From assembly GCA_019347995.1 (NCBI GenBank), contig JAHWKH010000112.1, positions 1 through 7,420 on the forward strand: 7,420 nucleotides of DNA. The letters run 5' to 3'. Positions 1-7,420 of this stretch are shown here, one piece after another (position 1 is the stretch's first letter; every line of letters begins with the position of its first letter). Origin of the DNA: Gemmatimonadota bacterium. GTDB lineage: Bacteria; Gemmatimonadota; Gemmatimonadetes; Longimicrobiales; UBA6960. The notes under the pieces are model-generated. The model did not search any database. It was not told the DNA's origin and saw only the letters and a program-made list of their open reading frames with translations. A program made the translations under genes and the position numbers.

Positions 1-3000
1 CGCGAGCGGGTGCGCCTGTTCAGCGTCGAGCAGCTCGCCCAGCGCATCAACGGCGAGGTGGAGATCGGACGGGTGCGGGGCAACCTCCTCACCGGCGCCA
101 CCCTGGAGGACGTGGCCATCCGCGACAGCGCGGGCGGGCCGTTCCTGAGCGCCGACACGGTCTCGCTGCGCTATTCCATCCGCTCGCTCTTCCGCAAGCA
201 CCTCGTCTTCAGCGACGTGCGCCTGGTACGCCCGACCGTCCTCTTCGACAAGCCGCCGGGCCGGGACTGGAACGTGTCGCGCATCTTCCCCGGCGACACC
301 ACCGAGGTGCGGGGCGACACGGTGCCGGGCTTCGGCGACTGGGTGCGCATCGAGGGTCTGCAGGTGGTGGACGGCACGGTGCGTCTGCGGCGACCCTGGG
401 AGTCCGACAGCGAGCTGAACGAGGTGGGCGGCGTGATCGCGCCCGACGCCCGTGAGCACGTGGTCGAGGTCCCCGGCGGCTACCAGGCGCTGTCGAGCTT
501 CCACCGCGTGCAGGCCGACTTCCCCCTGCTGGTGCTCGCCGACCCCGACAGCGCCTCGCGGGTGGTTCAGGTCGATTCTCTGAGCACGTACGCGCTGCCG
601 TTCCGGCCGCCGGCGGCCCGGGTGGAGAACCTTTCGGGGCGGCTCACCCTCACCGGCGACGTCCTCCGCTTCCACGACGTCCTGCTGGAGCTCCCGGCCT
701 CCCGGGTCCGGCTCGACGGCACCTACGCCCTCGACACGCCGGAGACGGTGGCCATGGGCCTGCGCGGCGCTCCCGCGGCCCTGGAGGACTTCCGCTGGCT
801 CCGGCCGTCGCTGCCCGACGGCGGCGGCCGGGCCGACGTCACGCTCAACCAGGGCGACGGCCGATTGCGCATCGTCGCCCGGGACACGGACCTGCGCGTG
901 GAGGGCGGACGCATCCAGGGCTTCGCCCGGGTGGAGACGGGGGAGGGCGGCACGCGGCTCGACGACAGCGACCTGCGCTTCACGTCGCTGGACACGCGCT
1001 CGGTGGAGCGCCTGGTCGGCCTCGACGTGCCGGTGGACGGTGTCCTGGGAGGGCACGTCCAGCTGGCCGTCGCCGGCGAGGAGGTGGACGTGGACGGCTG
1101 GGCCACGATCGAGGAGCGCGGCGGCGCCACCAGCCGCATCGAGGCCGACGGCGTCGTCCTCAACCGTCCCGGGGGCATCGTCGCCCGCTCCCTGGCCCTG
1201 CGCTTCGACCCGCTGCGCCTGACGCTGGCCCGGGAGCTGCGCCCCGACCTGCCCCTGCGAGGCTCGCTGGTGGGGCGGGCCCGCCTCGACGGGCCCCTGG
1301 AAGGGCTCTTCGCGGTTGATGCCGATCTGGTCCATCGCGACTCGCCCACCGGCCGCTCCCACGTGCTCGCCCGGGGCGGGCTGCGGGTGGTGGGCGGCGT
1401 GCGGGCCGACGACCTCGCCGTGCGCTTCGACCCGCTCCAGGCCGAGCTCGTGCGCCTCTTCGAGCCCGACCTTCCGCTGGACGGCACGTTCACCGGACGG
1501 GCGCGCCTCGACGGCCCGCTCACGGGGCGCCTGGCCGTGGATGCCGACGTGGTGCACCAGGGGCCGGAGGGCCGCTCCCACGTGCTGGCCGAGGGCGCGC
1601 TCGACCTGGGCGACGGCGTGGTGCCGCGGGGTCTCGAGGTGCGCTTCGATCCTCTGCACACCGGGGTGGTGCGCGCCTTCGACCCCGACTTCCCGCTGGG
1701 GGGCATCCTCACCGGACGCGCCCGGCTGGACGGCACCTTCGAGGGCCGCTTCGCCCTGGACGCCGACGTGGTCCACGAATCGCCGGAGACGGGCCGCTCC
1801 CGCGTCGTGGCCGAGGGCGGGCTCGAGCTGCGCGACGGCGGGGTGGCCCACGGGCTGAGCCTGCGCTTCGATCCGCTGCAATCCGCGGCGGCGCGCGCGT
1901 TCCTGCCCGACTTTCCCGTGGGGGGCACGATCGCGGGCCGCGCGACCCTCACGGGTCCCCTGGCGGGGATGTTCACGGTGGACGCCGACCTGGTGCACAG
2001 CTCGCCCGATCTCGGCCGCTCCCACGTCGTGGCCGACGGCGGGCTCCGCGTGGACGGCGACCCCGCCTTCCGCGACCTTCGCTTCCGGGCCGACCCGATG
2101 CGCGTGGAGCTGCTGCTGGGGCTGGGTCTCGTCGTGCCCCTCGACGGCACGCTGGTGGGCACGGGCACGCTCGACGGCGCCACCCTGGGACGGCTGCGGG
2201 GCTACGGGCTGGACGTCACGCATCGGGGCTCGACCGGGACATCGTCGGTGGAGGGCGCGGTGGCCGTGACCCTCGGCGACGGCATCGAGCGCTTCGACGT
2301 GGACCTCGACGCCCGGCCCCTGTCGCTGACCACCGTGGGCCGCTTCGCGCCCGACGCCGGGCTCCGGGGCAGCGTGAGCGGACCCATCGTGGCCCGCGGC
2401 ACCCCCGGCGAGGCGACCTTCGACGTGGCCCTCGACGTGGCGGAGGGTGGGGCCATCGCCGCCCGGGGCACGGCGGGCTTCGGTCCCACGGCGCGCTACG
2501 ACGTGACCGCCACCCTCGCGTCCTTCGACGCGTCGGCCGTCACGACCCGGGCGCCCGCCACCGCCCTGTCGGGCGCGGTGGATGTCGAGGGGGTGGGCAC
2601 GGAGCCGGCCACCGCCAACGCCTTCATCGACGCCTCGCTGGTGGACTCGCGCCTCGAGGGCACGCCGCGCTTCGAGTCGACGCGCGTCCTGGCGCGCCTC
2701 GACGCCGGGCTGGTGACGTTCGAGGAGGGCCGCGTGCGCCTGGCCTCCGTCATGGCCGACGTGGAGGGGAGCTTCGGCCTCGTGGAGGGCCGCAGCGGCG
2801 AGCTTCGCTACACGCTGGTGGTCGACTCGCTGGCCGGCCTTTCGGGCATGATCCCCGCCGACACCGGCGTGGTGGTCGACCGGCCGATGCGCAGGGCGCG
2901 GGCCGTGGGTGCCGCCCGCGCCGACTCGCTGCGCGCCGTGGAGGACCGGATCGTCGAGAGCATCGCCACCGGCCGTCCGCCGGGGCCGCCGCCGGCGCTG

Positions 3001-5355
3001 GACACCGTCCCGCCGCTCCCCCGGGACTCGGTGGCCGGGGGGCTTCGGGCCGAGGGCGTCCTGGCGGGCAACATCCACCGCTTCGACACCCGCGGGCAGG
3101 CCGTGCTGCGGGACCTGGTGCTGGGCGGCGCCGTCGTGGGGAGCGGCGACGTTGCGTACGACGTCACCGACGTGGGGGACCCCGCCATGGAGGGCACCGT
3201 GGAGGCGGACCTGGTGGACGTGAAGGTCGAGGGCTTCGCGTTCGACGAGGTCTCCGCCCGCATCGACCACCGGGGCTTCGGGGAGGGGGAGGGCAGGGCC
3301 GAGATCGAGGTCGTCCAGGAGCCGGAGCGGGAGTACCGGCTCGACGCCGAATACCGCCTGGCCCTGGACGAGAGCGAGGTCCGCCTGCACGAGATGGCGC
3401 TCCGCTTCGACACCACGCTGTGGCGCTCGACCGGGCCCGGCGCCGTGCGATGGGCGGGAGATGGCGTCGAGATCGAGACCCTGGAGCTGGCGAACGACCA
3501 GGGCGGCCGCATCTTCGCCGACGGGAGGCTGCCGGACGGCGCGCCGGGTGACCTGCGCCTCGAGGTCGATTCGCTGCAGATCGCCCAGGTGGCCGCCCTC
3601 CTCCAGGACACGCTCCAGGTCCGCGGGCTCGTCTCGGTCGACGCCACCATTACCGGGACCCTGGCCGCGCCGGCGCTGGAGGGGAGCCTGGCCGTGGACA
3701 GCCTCTCGCGGCGAGGCGAGGCCCTGCCCGACCTGCGGGCCTCCTTCGACTACGCCGCCCGGGAGCTGACGGCGGCGGTCGAGATGGTGGATAGCGCGCG
3801 GGCCATGCTGGAGGGCGACGTGCGCATCCCGGTGGACCTGGCGCTGCGGGACCGGGAGGGGCCGCGGCTCCTCGACGCCCCCCTCACCGCCGACCTGCGC
3901 GTCGACTCGCTCCCCCTCCAGGCGCTCCCCGAGCTCACCGACCAGGTGCGGGATCTGCGGGGATACGCCAGCGGAACCATCGAGGTGCGCGGGACAGTCT
4001 CCGACCCCGACATGCAGGGCCGCCTCGACGTGATCGTGGCGTCGGCCCACATCCCCGAGGCCGACATCACGCTGCGCGACGGGGCCGGCAGCGTCCGGCT
4101 GGAGGGAGACCTGATCCACGTGGATTCGCTGGTGGCCTCCAGCGACGGCGGACCCGTGCGGGCGGAAGGCACCATCGACGTGGCCGACCTGAGGAGGCCC
4201 GAGCTCGACCTAAGCGTCGTGGCCAGCGAGGCGCGCATCCTGAACGACGAGCGCGGCAACCTGCGGGCGGACGTGGAGCTGAGCGTCGAGGGCCCGCTGC
4301 GGGCCCTGCGCATCACCGGGACCGCGGGAATCGAGGGCGGCGAGATCCGCGTGCCGGAGCCGGAGCGCTACGAGCGGGTCACGCGCCTGGACGATCCCTT
4401 GCTGGCGGGGGTGCTCGACACCCTGGGCGTGCCCGCCGAGCTGCGCCCGGGGCCGGGCCTGCTGGCGGACGGGGAGCTGAGCATCCGCGTGACCATCGAG
4501 CGCGACACGTGGCTGCGCAACGCCGACCTCGACCTGGAGATCTACACCCCTCCGGGCGAGGCGCCTCTGCGCGTCACGAACAATCCCGAGACCGGAGATC
4601 TCGTGCTCGAGGGCACCGTGAACAGCGACCGGGGGCGGTACACGTTCGCGGGCCGGGAGCTGGAGCTGACGTCGGGATCGGTCACGTTCCTCGGCAGCCA
4701 GACGCCCGACCCGCTTCTCCAGCTCAACGCCAGCCACGAGGTGCCACGGCGGGGACGCGAGGCGCTGGTGATCCTCGTGAACGTGGGAGGGCGCCTGTCC
4801 GAGCCGCGCCTGACGCTGTCCAGCAACTCCGAGCCGCCGCTGCCCGAGTCGGACCTGCTCAGCTACCTGGCGTTCGGCCGCGACGCGTCCTCCCTCTTCG
4901 CCTCGGAGGGGTCGGGGATCATGGGCGACGCGCTGGGCGGGTTGGGGGTCCTCGCGGAGCAGCAGCTCGCCGGCCTGGCGGTGGGCACCCTCACCGACGC
5001 CTTCTTCACGTCCATCGAGCGCGAGGGGCTGCGGGCGGGGCTCGACGTCTTCCGCGCGCGGCCGGCGCCGCTCTACGACGAGATCAACTACGCCGGCTAC
5101 TTCGAGAACCTGCTGCGAGGCATGGAGCTGGAGGGGGGCGAATACATCGGCGACCGGCTCTTCGTCGCCGCCAAGGTCCGCCCCGCCTCCGCCCGGCGGC
5201 CCGGTCTGCGGGCCGAGTACCGTACGCCGGGTGGCTTCTCCTGGATCACGCGCTGGGAGCCGCGCTTCCTGCCGAGCCTGCCCGCGCTGGGCCTGGAGGA
5301 GATCGACACCGCCCACGTGTTCGGATCGTTCCTCATGTGGAGCTGGAGGTACTGA
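1..5355 (+). CDS. TamB/DUF490-family envelope protein, 5'-partial
   Basis: This is a giant AsmA-superfamily protein of the TamB (translocation and assembly module) type. Family members are anchored in the inner membrane, span the periplasm as a long beta-taco groove, and are implicated in phospholipid transport to, or protein insertion into, the outer membrane. The frame is open from base 1 (R-E-R-V-R-L-F). A GTG at 10 could be called as a start, but no membrane anchor follows it, and the first residues look like the segment just after the TamB anchor, so the true start is probably upstream. Numbering from that GTG gives 1781 residues, against about 1260 for E. coli TamB. Residues 15-60 carry the N-terminal motif GNLLTGATLEDVAI. 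Residues about 323-766 are tandem repeats. A charged, proline-rich linker lies at about 957-1009. From about 1320 the conserved C-terminal domain follows (VRGTVSDPDMQGRL, then DLLSYLAFG at 1615-1623). The protein ends in the aromatic sequence MWSWRY. The family call is secure; the transported substrate is unknown. Confidence 0.93.
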   Translation, partial: RERVRLFSVEQLAQRINGEVEIGRVRGNLLTGATLEDVAIRDSAGGPFLSADTVSLRYSIRSLFRKHLVFSDVRLVRPTVLFDKPPGRDWNVSRIFPGDTTEVRGDTVPGFGDWVRIEGLQVVDGTVRLRRPWESDSELNEVGGVIAPDAREHVVEVPGGYQALSSFHRVQADFPLLVLADPDSASRVVQVDSLSTYALPFRPPAARVENLSGRLTLTGDVLRFHDVLLELPASRVRLDGTYALDTPETVAMGLRGAPAALEDFRWLRPSLPDGGGRADVTLNQGDGRLRIVARDTDLRVEGGRIQGFARVETGEGGTRLDDSDLRFTSLDTRSVERLVGLDVPVDGVLGGHVQLAVAGEEVDVDGWATIEERGGATSRIEADGVVLNRPGGIVARSLALRFDPLRLTLARELRPDLPLRGSLVGRARLDGPLEGLFAVDADLVHRDSPTGRSHVLARGGLRVVGGVRADDLAVRFDPLQAELVRLFEPDLPLDGTFTGRARLDGPLTGRLAVDADVVHQGPEGRSHVLAEGALDLGDGVVPRGLEVRFDPLHTGVVRAFDPDFPLGGILTGRARLDGTFEGRFALDADVVHESPETGRSRVVAEGGLELRDGGVAHGLSLRFDPLQSAAARAFLPDFPVGGTIAGRATLTGPLAGMFTVDADLVHSSPDLGRSHVVADGGLRVDGDPAFRDLRFRADPMRVELLLGLGLVVPLDGTLVGTGTLDGATLGRLRGYGLDVTHRGSTGTSSVEGAVAVTLGDGIERFDVDLDARPLSLTTVGRFAPDAGLRGSVSGPIVARGTPGEATFDVALDVAEGGAIAARGTAGFGPTARYDVTATLASFDASAVTTRAPATALSGAVDVEGVGTEPATANAFIDASLVDSRLEGTPRFESTRVLARLDAGLVTFEEGRVRLASVMADVEGSFGLVEGRSGELRYTLVVDSLAGLSGMIPADTGVVVDRPMRRARAVGAARADSLRAVEDRIVESIATGRPPGPPPALDTVPPLPRDSVAGGLRAEGVLAGNIHRFDTRGQAVLRDLVLGGAVVGSGDVAYDVTDVGDPAMEGTVEADLVDVKVEGFAFDEVSARIDHRGFGEGEGRAEIEVVQEPEREYRLDAEYRLALDESEVRLHEMALRFDTTLWRSTGPGAVRWAGDGVEIETLELANDQGGRIFADGRLPDGAPGDLRLEVDSLQIAQVAALLQDTLQVRGLVSVDATITGTLAAPALEGSLAVDSLSRRGEALPDLRASFDYAARELTAAVEMVDSARAMLEGDVRIPVDLALRDREGPRLLDAPLTADLRVDSLPLQALPELTDQVRDLRGYASGTIEVRGTVSDPDMQGRLDVIVASAHIPEADITLRDGAGSVRLEGDLIHVDSLVASSDGGPVRAEGTIDVADLRRPELDLSVVASEARILNDERGNLRADVELSVEGPLRALRITGTAGIEGGEIRVPEPERYERVTRLDDPLLAGVLDTLGVPAELRPGPGLLADGELSIRVTIERDTWLRNADLDLEIYTPPGEAPLRVTNNPETGDLVLEGTVNSDRGRYTFAGRELELTSGSVTFLGSQTPDPLLQLNASHEVPRRGREALVILVNVGGRLSEPRLTLSSNSEPPLPESDLLSYLAFGRDASSLFASEGSGIMGDALGGLGVLAEQQLAGLAVGTLTDAFFTSIEREGLRAGLDVFRARPAPLYDEINYAGYFENLLRGMELEGGEYIGDRLFVAAKVRPASARRPGLRAEYRTPGGFSWITRWEPRFLPSLPALGLEEIDTAHVFGSFLMWSWRY
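976..2307 (+). repeat. Seven tandem 72-76-residue repeats inside the TamB-like gene
   Basis: Seven consecutive units can be aligned by an anchor resembling RFDPL. They start at 976, 1201, 1423, 1642, 1864, 2080 and 2308 (the last unit runs beyond the marked end and is the most diverged). Spacings are 225, 222, 219, 222, 216 and 228 bases, all multiples of three. The four central units (1201-2079) are the most alike: each has RFDPL, then a PDxP(L/V) segment, then GRARLDGPL or a close variant, then DAD(L/V)VH, then GRSHV(L/V)A. Similarity is visible in the DNA too: the 17-base string ggccgctcccacgtgct occurs at 1351 and 1570, and its first 14 bases recur at 2014. AsmA-like proteins are built of repeated beta-strand modules, but such regular and similar units suggest recent internal duplication that lengthens the groove. 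Confidence 0.85.
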
Positions 5356-5400
5356 GGCGAGGGCTCGTGTCGGGGGGAGGTCGGGATCCGGCCGACTCCG

Positions 5401-5406
5401 TATCTT
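5401..5406 (+). promoter_or_regulatory. Possible -10 element (TATCTT) upstream of the S9 peptidase
   Basis: TATCTT lies 33 bases before the ATG at 5440 and is one of the few AT-rich hexamers in this GC-rich spacer. No convincing -35 hexamer sits 16-18 bases upstream (5378-5383 reads aggtcg). It may give the peptidase gene its own promoter, but readthrough from the TamB-like gene is equally possible, since no terminator with a T-run is visible in the 84-base gap. Confidence 0.25.
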
Positions 5407-5426
5407 CGGGAGAGCGCCCCTTCTCC

Positions 5427-5430
5427 GGAG
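5427..5430 (+). promoter_or_regulatory. Ribosome binding site (GGAG) for the S9 peptidase
   Basis: GGAG lies nine bases before the ATG at 5440, a normal Shine-Dalgarno spacing, and supports that start. It forms the right half of the perfect palindrome CTCCGGAG (5423-5430). The left half can instead pair with GGAGA at 5409-5413, giving a five-pair stem that would leave the site free. Whether this matters in the cell is unknown. Confidence 0.55.
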
Positions 5431-5439
5431 ACGTTCCGC

Positions 5440-7083
5440 ATGATTCGCCGCCGCCCGACCCTGCCCTCGGCCCTCGTCCTCGCCCTCGCGACCCTGGCCG
5501 CCCCCGCCACCGCCCAGCACACGCTGGACGACTGGATGACGGTCTCCAGCGTGCGGGAGCTGGTGTGGGCGCCCTCGGGCGAGCACCTCTACTACACCAG
5601 CAACGCCGCTCCCAGTGGCACGTGGGAGGTGTACCGCATCGGCCGCGACGGCTCGAGTCCTACGCTGCTGAGCCGCACCCCCGAAGGGCAGCGCCCCGAG
5701 CCGAAGACGGGCCTGCGGGTCTCGGACGACGGCGAGCGCCTCGTCCTCACCTCGGCCCGCTATTTCCAGGCGTACGACAACATCTTCACGCTGCCGGCGG
5801 AGGGGGGCATCCCCGAGCCCGTCACCTTCAACGACGCCGTGGTGGAGACGGGCCCCGACCTCTCCCCCGACGGCCGTACGCTGGCGTACTTCGCCCGGGT
5901 GGGTGAGCGCAACAAGATCTTCCTCGAGGACCTGGCGACGCCGGGGGCGTGGCCGCGGCTGCTGCTCCCGGGGGAAGGGCAGGAGACGCATCCCTCCTTC
6001 TCGCCCGATGGCTCGACGGTGGCGTTCTCCCGCGGCGGCGACATCTGGGTCGTGCCAGCCGTGGGAGGCGAGCCGCGGCTCGTGGTGGCGCCCGAGCATC
6101 GGGGCGGCAACGGCTCGGCCGTGTGGTCGCCCGACGGATCGCGCATGGCGTTCACCAGCGGGCGGAGCGGCTACGCACAGGTGGCCGTGGTGGACGTCGC
6201 GACGGGGGCGGTGACGCCCGTCACCCACGCGCCCGCCGAGCACGGAGACGTGGCATGGTCCCCCGACGGGCGCGCGCTGGCGTTCGTGCGCAACAGCGGG
6301 GCGGGCACGAGCCGGGAGCTGGTGACCGCGCCGGCCGACGGCGGCGGGCCCCTCCGGGTGCTCAGCCGGGGCGAGGGCCTCCGCTCCAGCCCGGCCTTCT
6401 CCCCCGACGGCCGCGACATCGCCTTCATCGAGGAGACGAGCACGCGCACCGAGGACGTGTGGATCGTGCCGGCGTCCGGCGGGGCTCCGCGTCAGCTCAC
6501 CCGGTCCATGGGCCGCGTCGATCCGTCGCGCCTCTCGGTGGCCGAGGACGTGACGTACCCGGGCCCGGACTTCCTCGAGATCCCCGCCATGCTCCTGAAG
6601 CCGCGCGGGTTCGACCCGTCGCGGAAGTATCCGGTCATCGTGCGGCTCCACGGGCATCCCGGGCAGTGGAACCACGGTTTCGACCTCATGGACCAGTACT
6701 TCCTGGAGCGGGGCTTCGTCCTCCTCAAGCCCAACCCCCGCGGCAGCCGGGGCTTCGGTCAGGGCTTCCACGACCTCCACATCGCCGATTACGGCGGCCT
6801 CGAGAAGCACGACGTGCTGGCGGCGCTGCCCTACCTCGAATCACTGGGATACGTGGACATGACGCGCAAGGCCACCTGGGGTGGCAGCGGTGGCGGCTAC
6901 ATGAGCTTCGTGCTGGCCACCGAGGCGCCCGACGCATTCCAGGCCCAGGTCATCCGGGCGCCGGTCTCCGACTGGCAGCTCCTGGCCATCGACCGCTACG
7001 GCGCCTCGGGCCGGGCGTGGACGGCGACGTGGTTGCCCGGACCGGCGCGGCGCTCGGCGCTGCGCGCCGGCCGCTCGCCGTAA
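5440..7083 (+). CDS. Exported S9-family serine peptidase, C-terminus lost at a junction
   Basis: This is a prolyl oligopeptidase/DPP4-like (MEROPS S9) peptidase that would cleave short peptides in the periplasm or outside the cell. The ATG at 5440 has a GGAG nine bases upstream and starts a Sec signal peptide: arginines at 3-5, a hydrophobic core at about 8-22, and an ATA site suggesting cleavage after residue 25. Residues about 40-355 form a PD40/WD40-like beta-propeller with repeated (F/W/L)SPDG motifs near 141, 187, 229, 273 and 320. The alpha/beta-hydrolase domain follows: KYPVIVRLHGHPG at 396-408, the NPRGSRGFG oxyanion-side motif at 432-440, and the nucleophile in GGSGGGYM with Ser483. 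S9 enzymes usually continue 100 or more residues past the Ser to the catalytic Asp and His. Here resemblance ends near residue 530, and about 17 arginine- and alanine-rich residues lead to a TAA at 7081. The product as read lacks two of the three triad residues. I infer an artificial or real truncation of a normally longer gene. Confidence 0.88.
   Translation: MIRRRPTLPSALVLALATLAAPATAQHTLDDWMTVSSVRELVWAPSGEHLYYTSNAAPSGTWEVYRIGRDGSSPTLLSRTPEGQRPEPKTGLRVSDDGERLVLTSARYFQAYDNIFTLPAEGGIPEPVTFNDAVVETGPDLSPDGRTLAYFARVGERNKIFLEDLATPGAWPRLLLPGEGQETHPSFSPDGSTVAFSRGGDIWVVPAVGGEPRLVVAPEHRGGNGSAVWSPDGSRMAFTSGRSGYAQVAVVDVATGAVTPVTHAPAEHGDVAWSPDGRALAFVRNSGAGTSRELVTAPADGGGPLRVLSRGEGLRSSPAFSPDGRDIAFIEETSTRTEDVWIVPASGGAPRQLTRSMGRVDPSRLSVAEDVTYPGPDFLEIPAMLLKPRGFDPSRKYPVIVRLHGHPGQWNHGFDLMDQYFLERGFVLLKPNPRGSRGFGQGFHDLHIADYGGLEKHDVLAALPYLESLGYVDMTRKATWGGSGGGYMSFVLATEAPDAFQAQVIRAPVSDWQLLAIDRYGASGRAWTATWLPGPARRSALRAGRSP
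7018..7035. other. Breakpoint between the S9 peptidase gene and a dapE fragment
   Basis: Up to about 7029 the frame starting at 5440 still reads as S9 peptidase (SGRAWTAT). From about 7020 the next frame over reads as DapE (DGDVV, then an imperfect stretch, then GVAAFVAA at 7131). The two identities overlap by about ten bases around cggcgacgtgg, so a short shared string may have allowed the join. There are no terminal inverted repeats, target duplications or integrase remains to suggest a mobile element. A chimeric assembly is the likeliest reading; a true deletion or rearrangement is the alternative. Confidence 0.6.
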
Positions 7084-7420
7084 TCGGTGGAGGCGGGTGG
7101 GACATCGCGGGGCGCCAACCGGGGCGCGCGGGCGTCGCCGCCTTCGTCGCCGCGGCGGCGGAAGTGCGCGCGCATTCCGGAACGCTCAGCCTGATCGTCA
7201 CCGGCGACGAGGAAGGGCCGGCGGTGCACGGCACGCGCGCGCTGATCGGCTGGATGGAGGAGCGCTCGATCCGCCCCGACATGATCGTGATCGGGGAGCC
7301 GACCTCGGAGGCGCGGCTCGGCGACGTCGTCAAGATCGGGCGGCGCGGCAGCGTCAACATGCGGGTCGAAGTGCCGGGGACGCAGGGCCACGTCGCCTAT
7401 CCGCACCGGGCCGACAAAGA
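7020..7420 (+). CDS. dapE: Succinyl-diaminopimelate desuccinylase (DapE) fragment, no start or end
   Basis: DapE is a cytoplasmic dinuclear zinc hydrolase (M20 family) that removes succinate from N-succinyl-L,L-diaminopimelate in lysine and peptidoglycan precursor synthesis. The frame with codons at 7020, 7023 and so on is open to the window edge. Strong family motifs run from 7131: GVAAFVAA; TGDEEGPA (Glu codons at 7209 and 7212, matching the catalytic base and a metal ligand); IGEPTS (Glu at 7296, a metal ligand); GDVVKIGRRGSVN; and GTQGHVAYPH (His at 7389). The wording is closest in style to alphaproteobacterial DapE, from memory. The 7020-7133 part has about the right length for the DVVPPGD to DMKGG segment, and VIGGG fits, but the metal-binding His and Asp are absent. 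The last codons before the edge (AAA GA after ADxx) also depart from the usual ADNP. There is no start codon or ribosome site, so this is an internal piece, not an expressed gene here. Confidence 0.85.

Noticed and set aside
723..2183. Minus-strand open frame of 486 codons
   Set aside because: It lies opposite the TamB-like repeats, and its Ser/Arg/Pro-rich, periodic sequence simply mirrors the DNA repeats.
2808..3650. Minus-strand open frame of 280 codons
   Set aside because: A Ser/Arg/Thr-rich antisense shadow of the TamB-like gene, with no motif and no start context.
4509..5906. Plus-strand open frame of 465 codons overlapping two genes
   Set aside because: It is out of frame with both real genes, is Arg/Ala/Pro/Gly-rich without recognisable motifs, and begins inside a well-supported TamB C-terminal domain.
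4210..6810. Minus-strand open frame of 866 codons
   Set aside because: It spans the end of the TamB-like gene, the spacer and most of the peptidase gene. The translation is low-complexity, rich in Arg, Ala, His and Gly, with no family motifs. Long antisense frames are expected in GC-rich coding DNA.
7030..7083. A novel C-terminal tail on the S9 peptidase
   Set aside because: The Arg/Ala-rich residues after position 530 are better explained as dapE DNA read in the wrong frame than as a real protein tail.
6950..7406. Two overlapping minus-strand open frames of 136 codons
   Set aside because: Both cross the S9/dapE breakpoint and lie opposite the clear DapE motifs. Their sequences show no family features.

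Overview
The window is very GC-rich DNA with two long plus-strand genes in tandem and a short foreign-looking tail. Both genes encode envelope or exported proteins of a Gram-negative (diderm) bacterium. The style of the TamB-like protein and of the exported S9 peptidase, together with the base composition, suggests Gemmatimonadota or a similar high-GC environmental lineage. That assignment is inference from protein style, not from a marker gene.

Region 1-5355 is one giant open frame for a TamB/DUF490-family protein (AsmA-like superfamily, bridge-like lipid transfer or translocation-assembly type). Its 5' end, including the expected N-terminal membrane anchor, lies outside the window. Its N-terminal half carries a run of about seven tandem units of 72-76 residues. 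Its C-terminal part has the family's conserved motifs, including DLLSYLAFG.

Region 5356-5439 is a short spacer with a Shine-Dalgarno sequence, a possible -10 element and small overlapping inverted repeats. Region 5440-7083 is an exported S9-family (prolyl oligopeptidase/DPP4-like) serine peptidase with a signal peptide, a PD40/WD40-like beta-propeller and the nucleophile motif GGSGGGYM. It loses family resemblance near 7018-7035 and stops early, without the catalytic Asp and His.

Region about 7020-7420 reads, in a different frame, as the middle of dapE (succinyl-diaminopimelate desuccinylase), of a type resembling alphaproteobacterial enzymes. The match is clear from 7134 to about 7415. From 7020 to 7133 it is scrambled, as if by several small insertions and deletions. 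The simplest explanation is a chimeric join at the contig end; a real rearrangement cannot be excluded from this sequence alone.

The two intact-frame genes may share a transcript. TamB-type proteins act in outer-membrane biogenesis and the peptidase would act in the periplasm or outside the cell, but nothing here ties them to one pathway. No RNA genes, CRISPR arrays, insertion sequences or complete novel system were seen.
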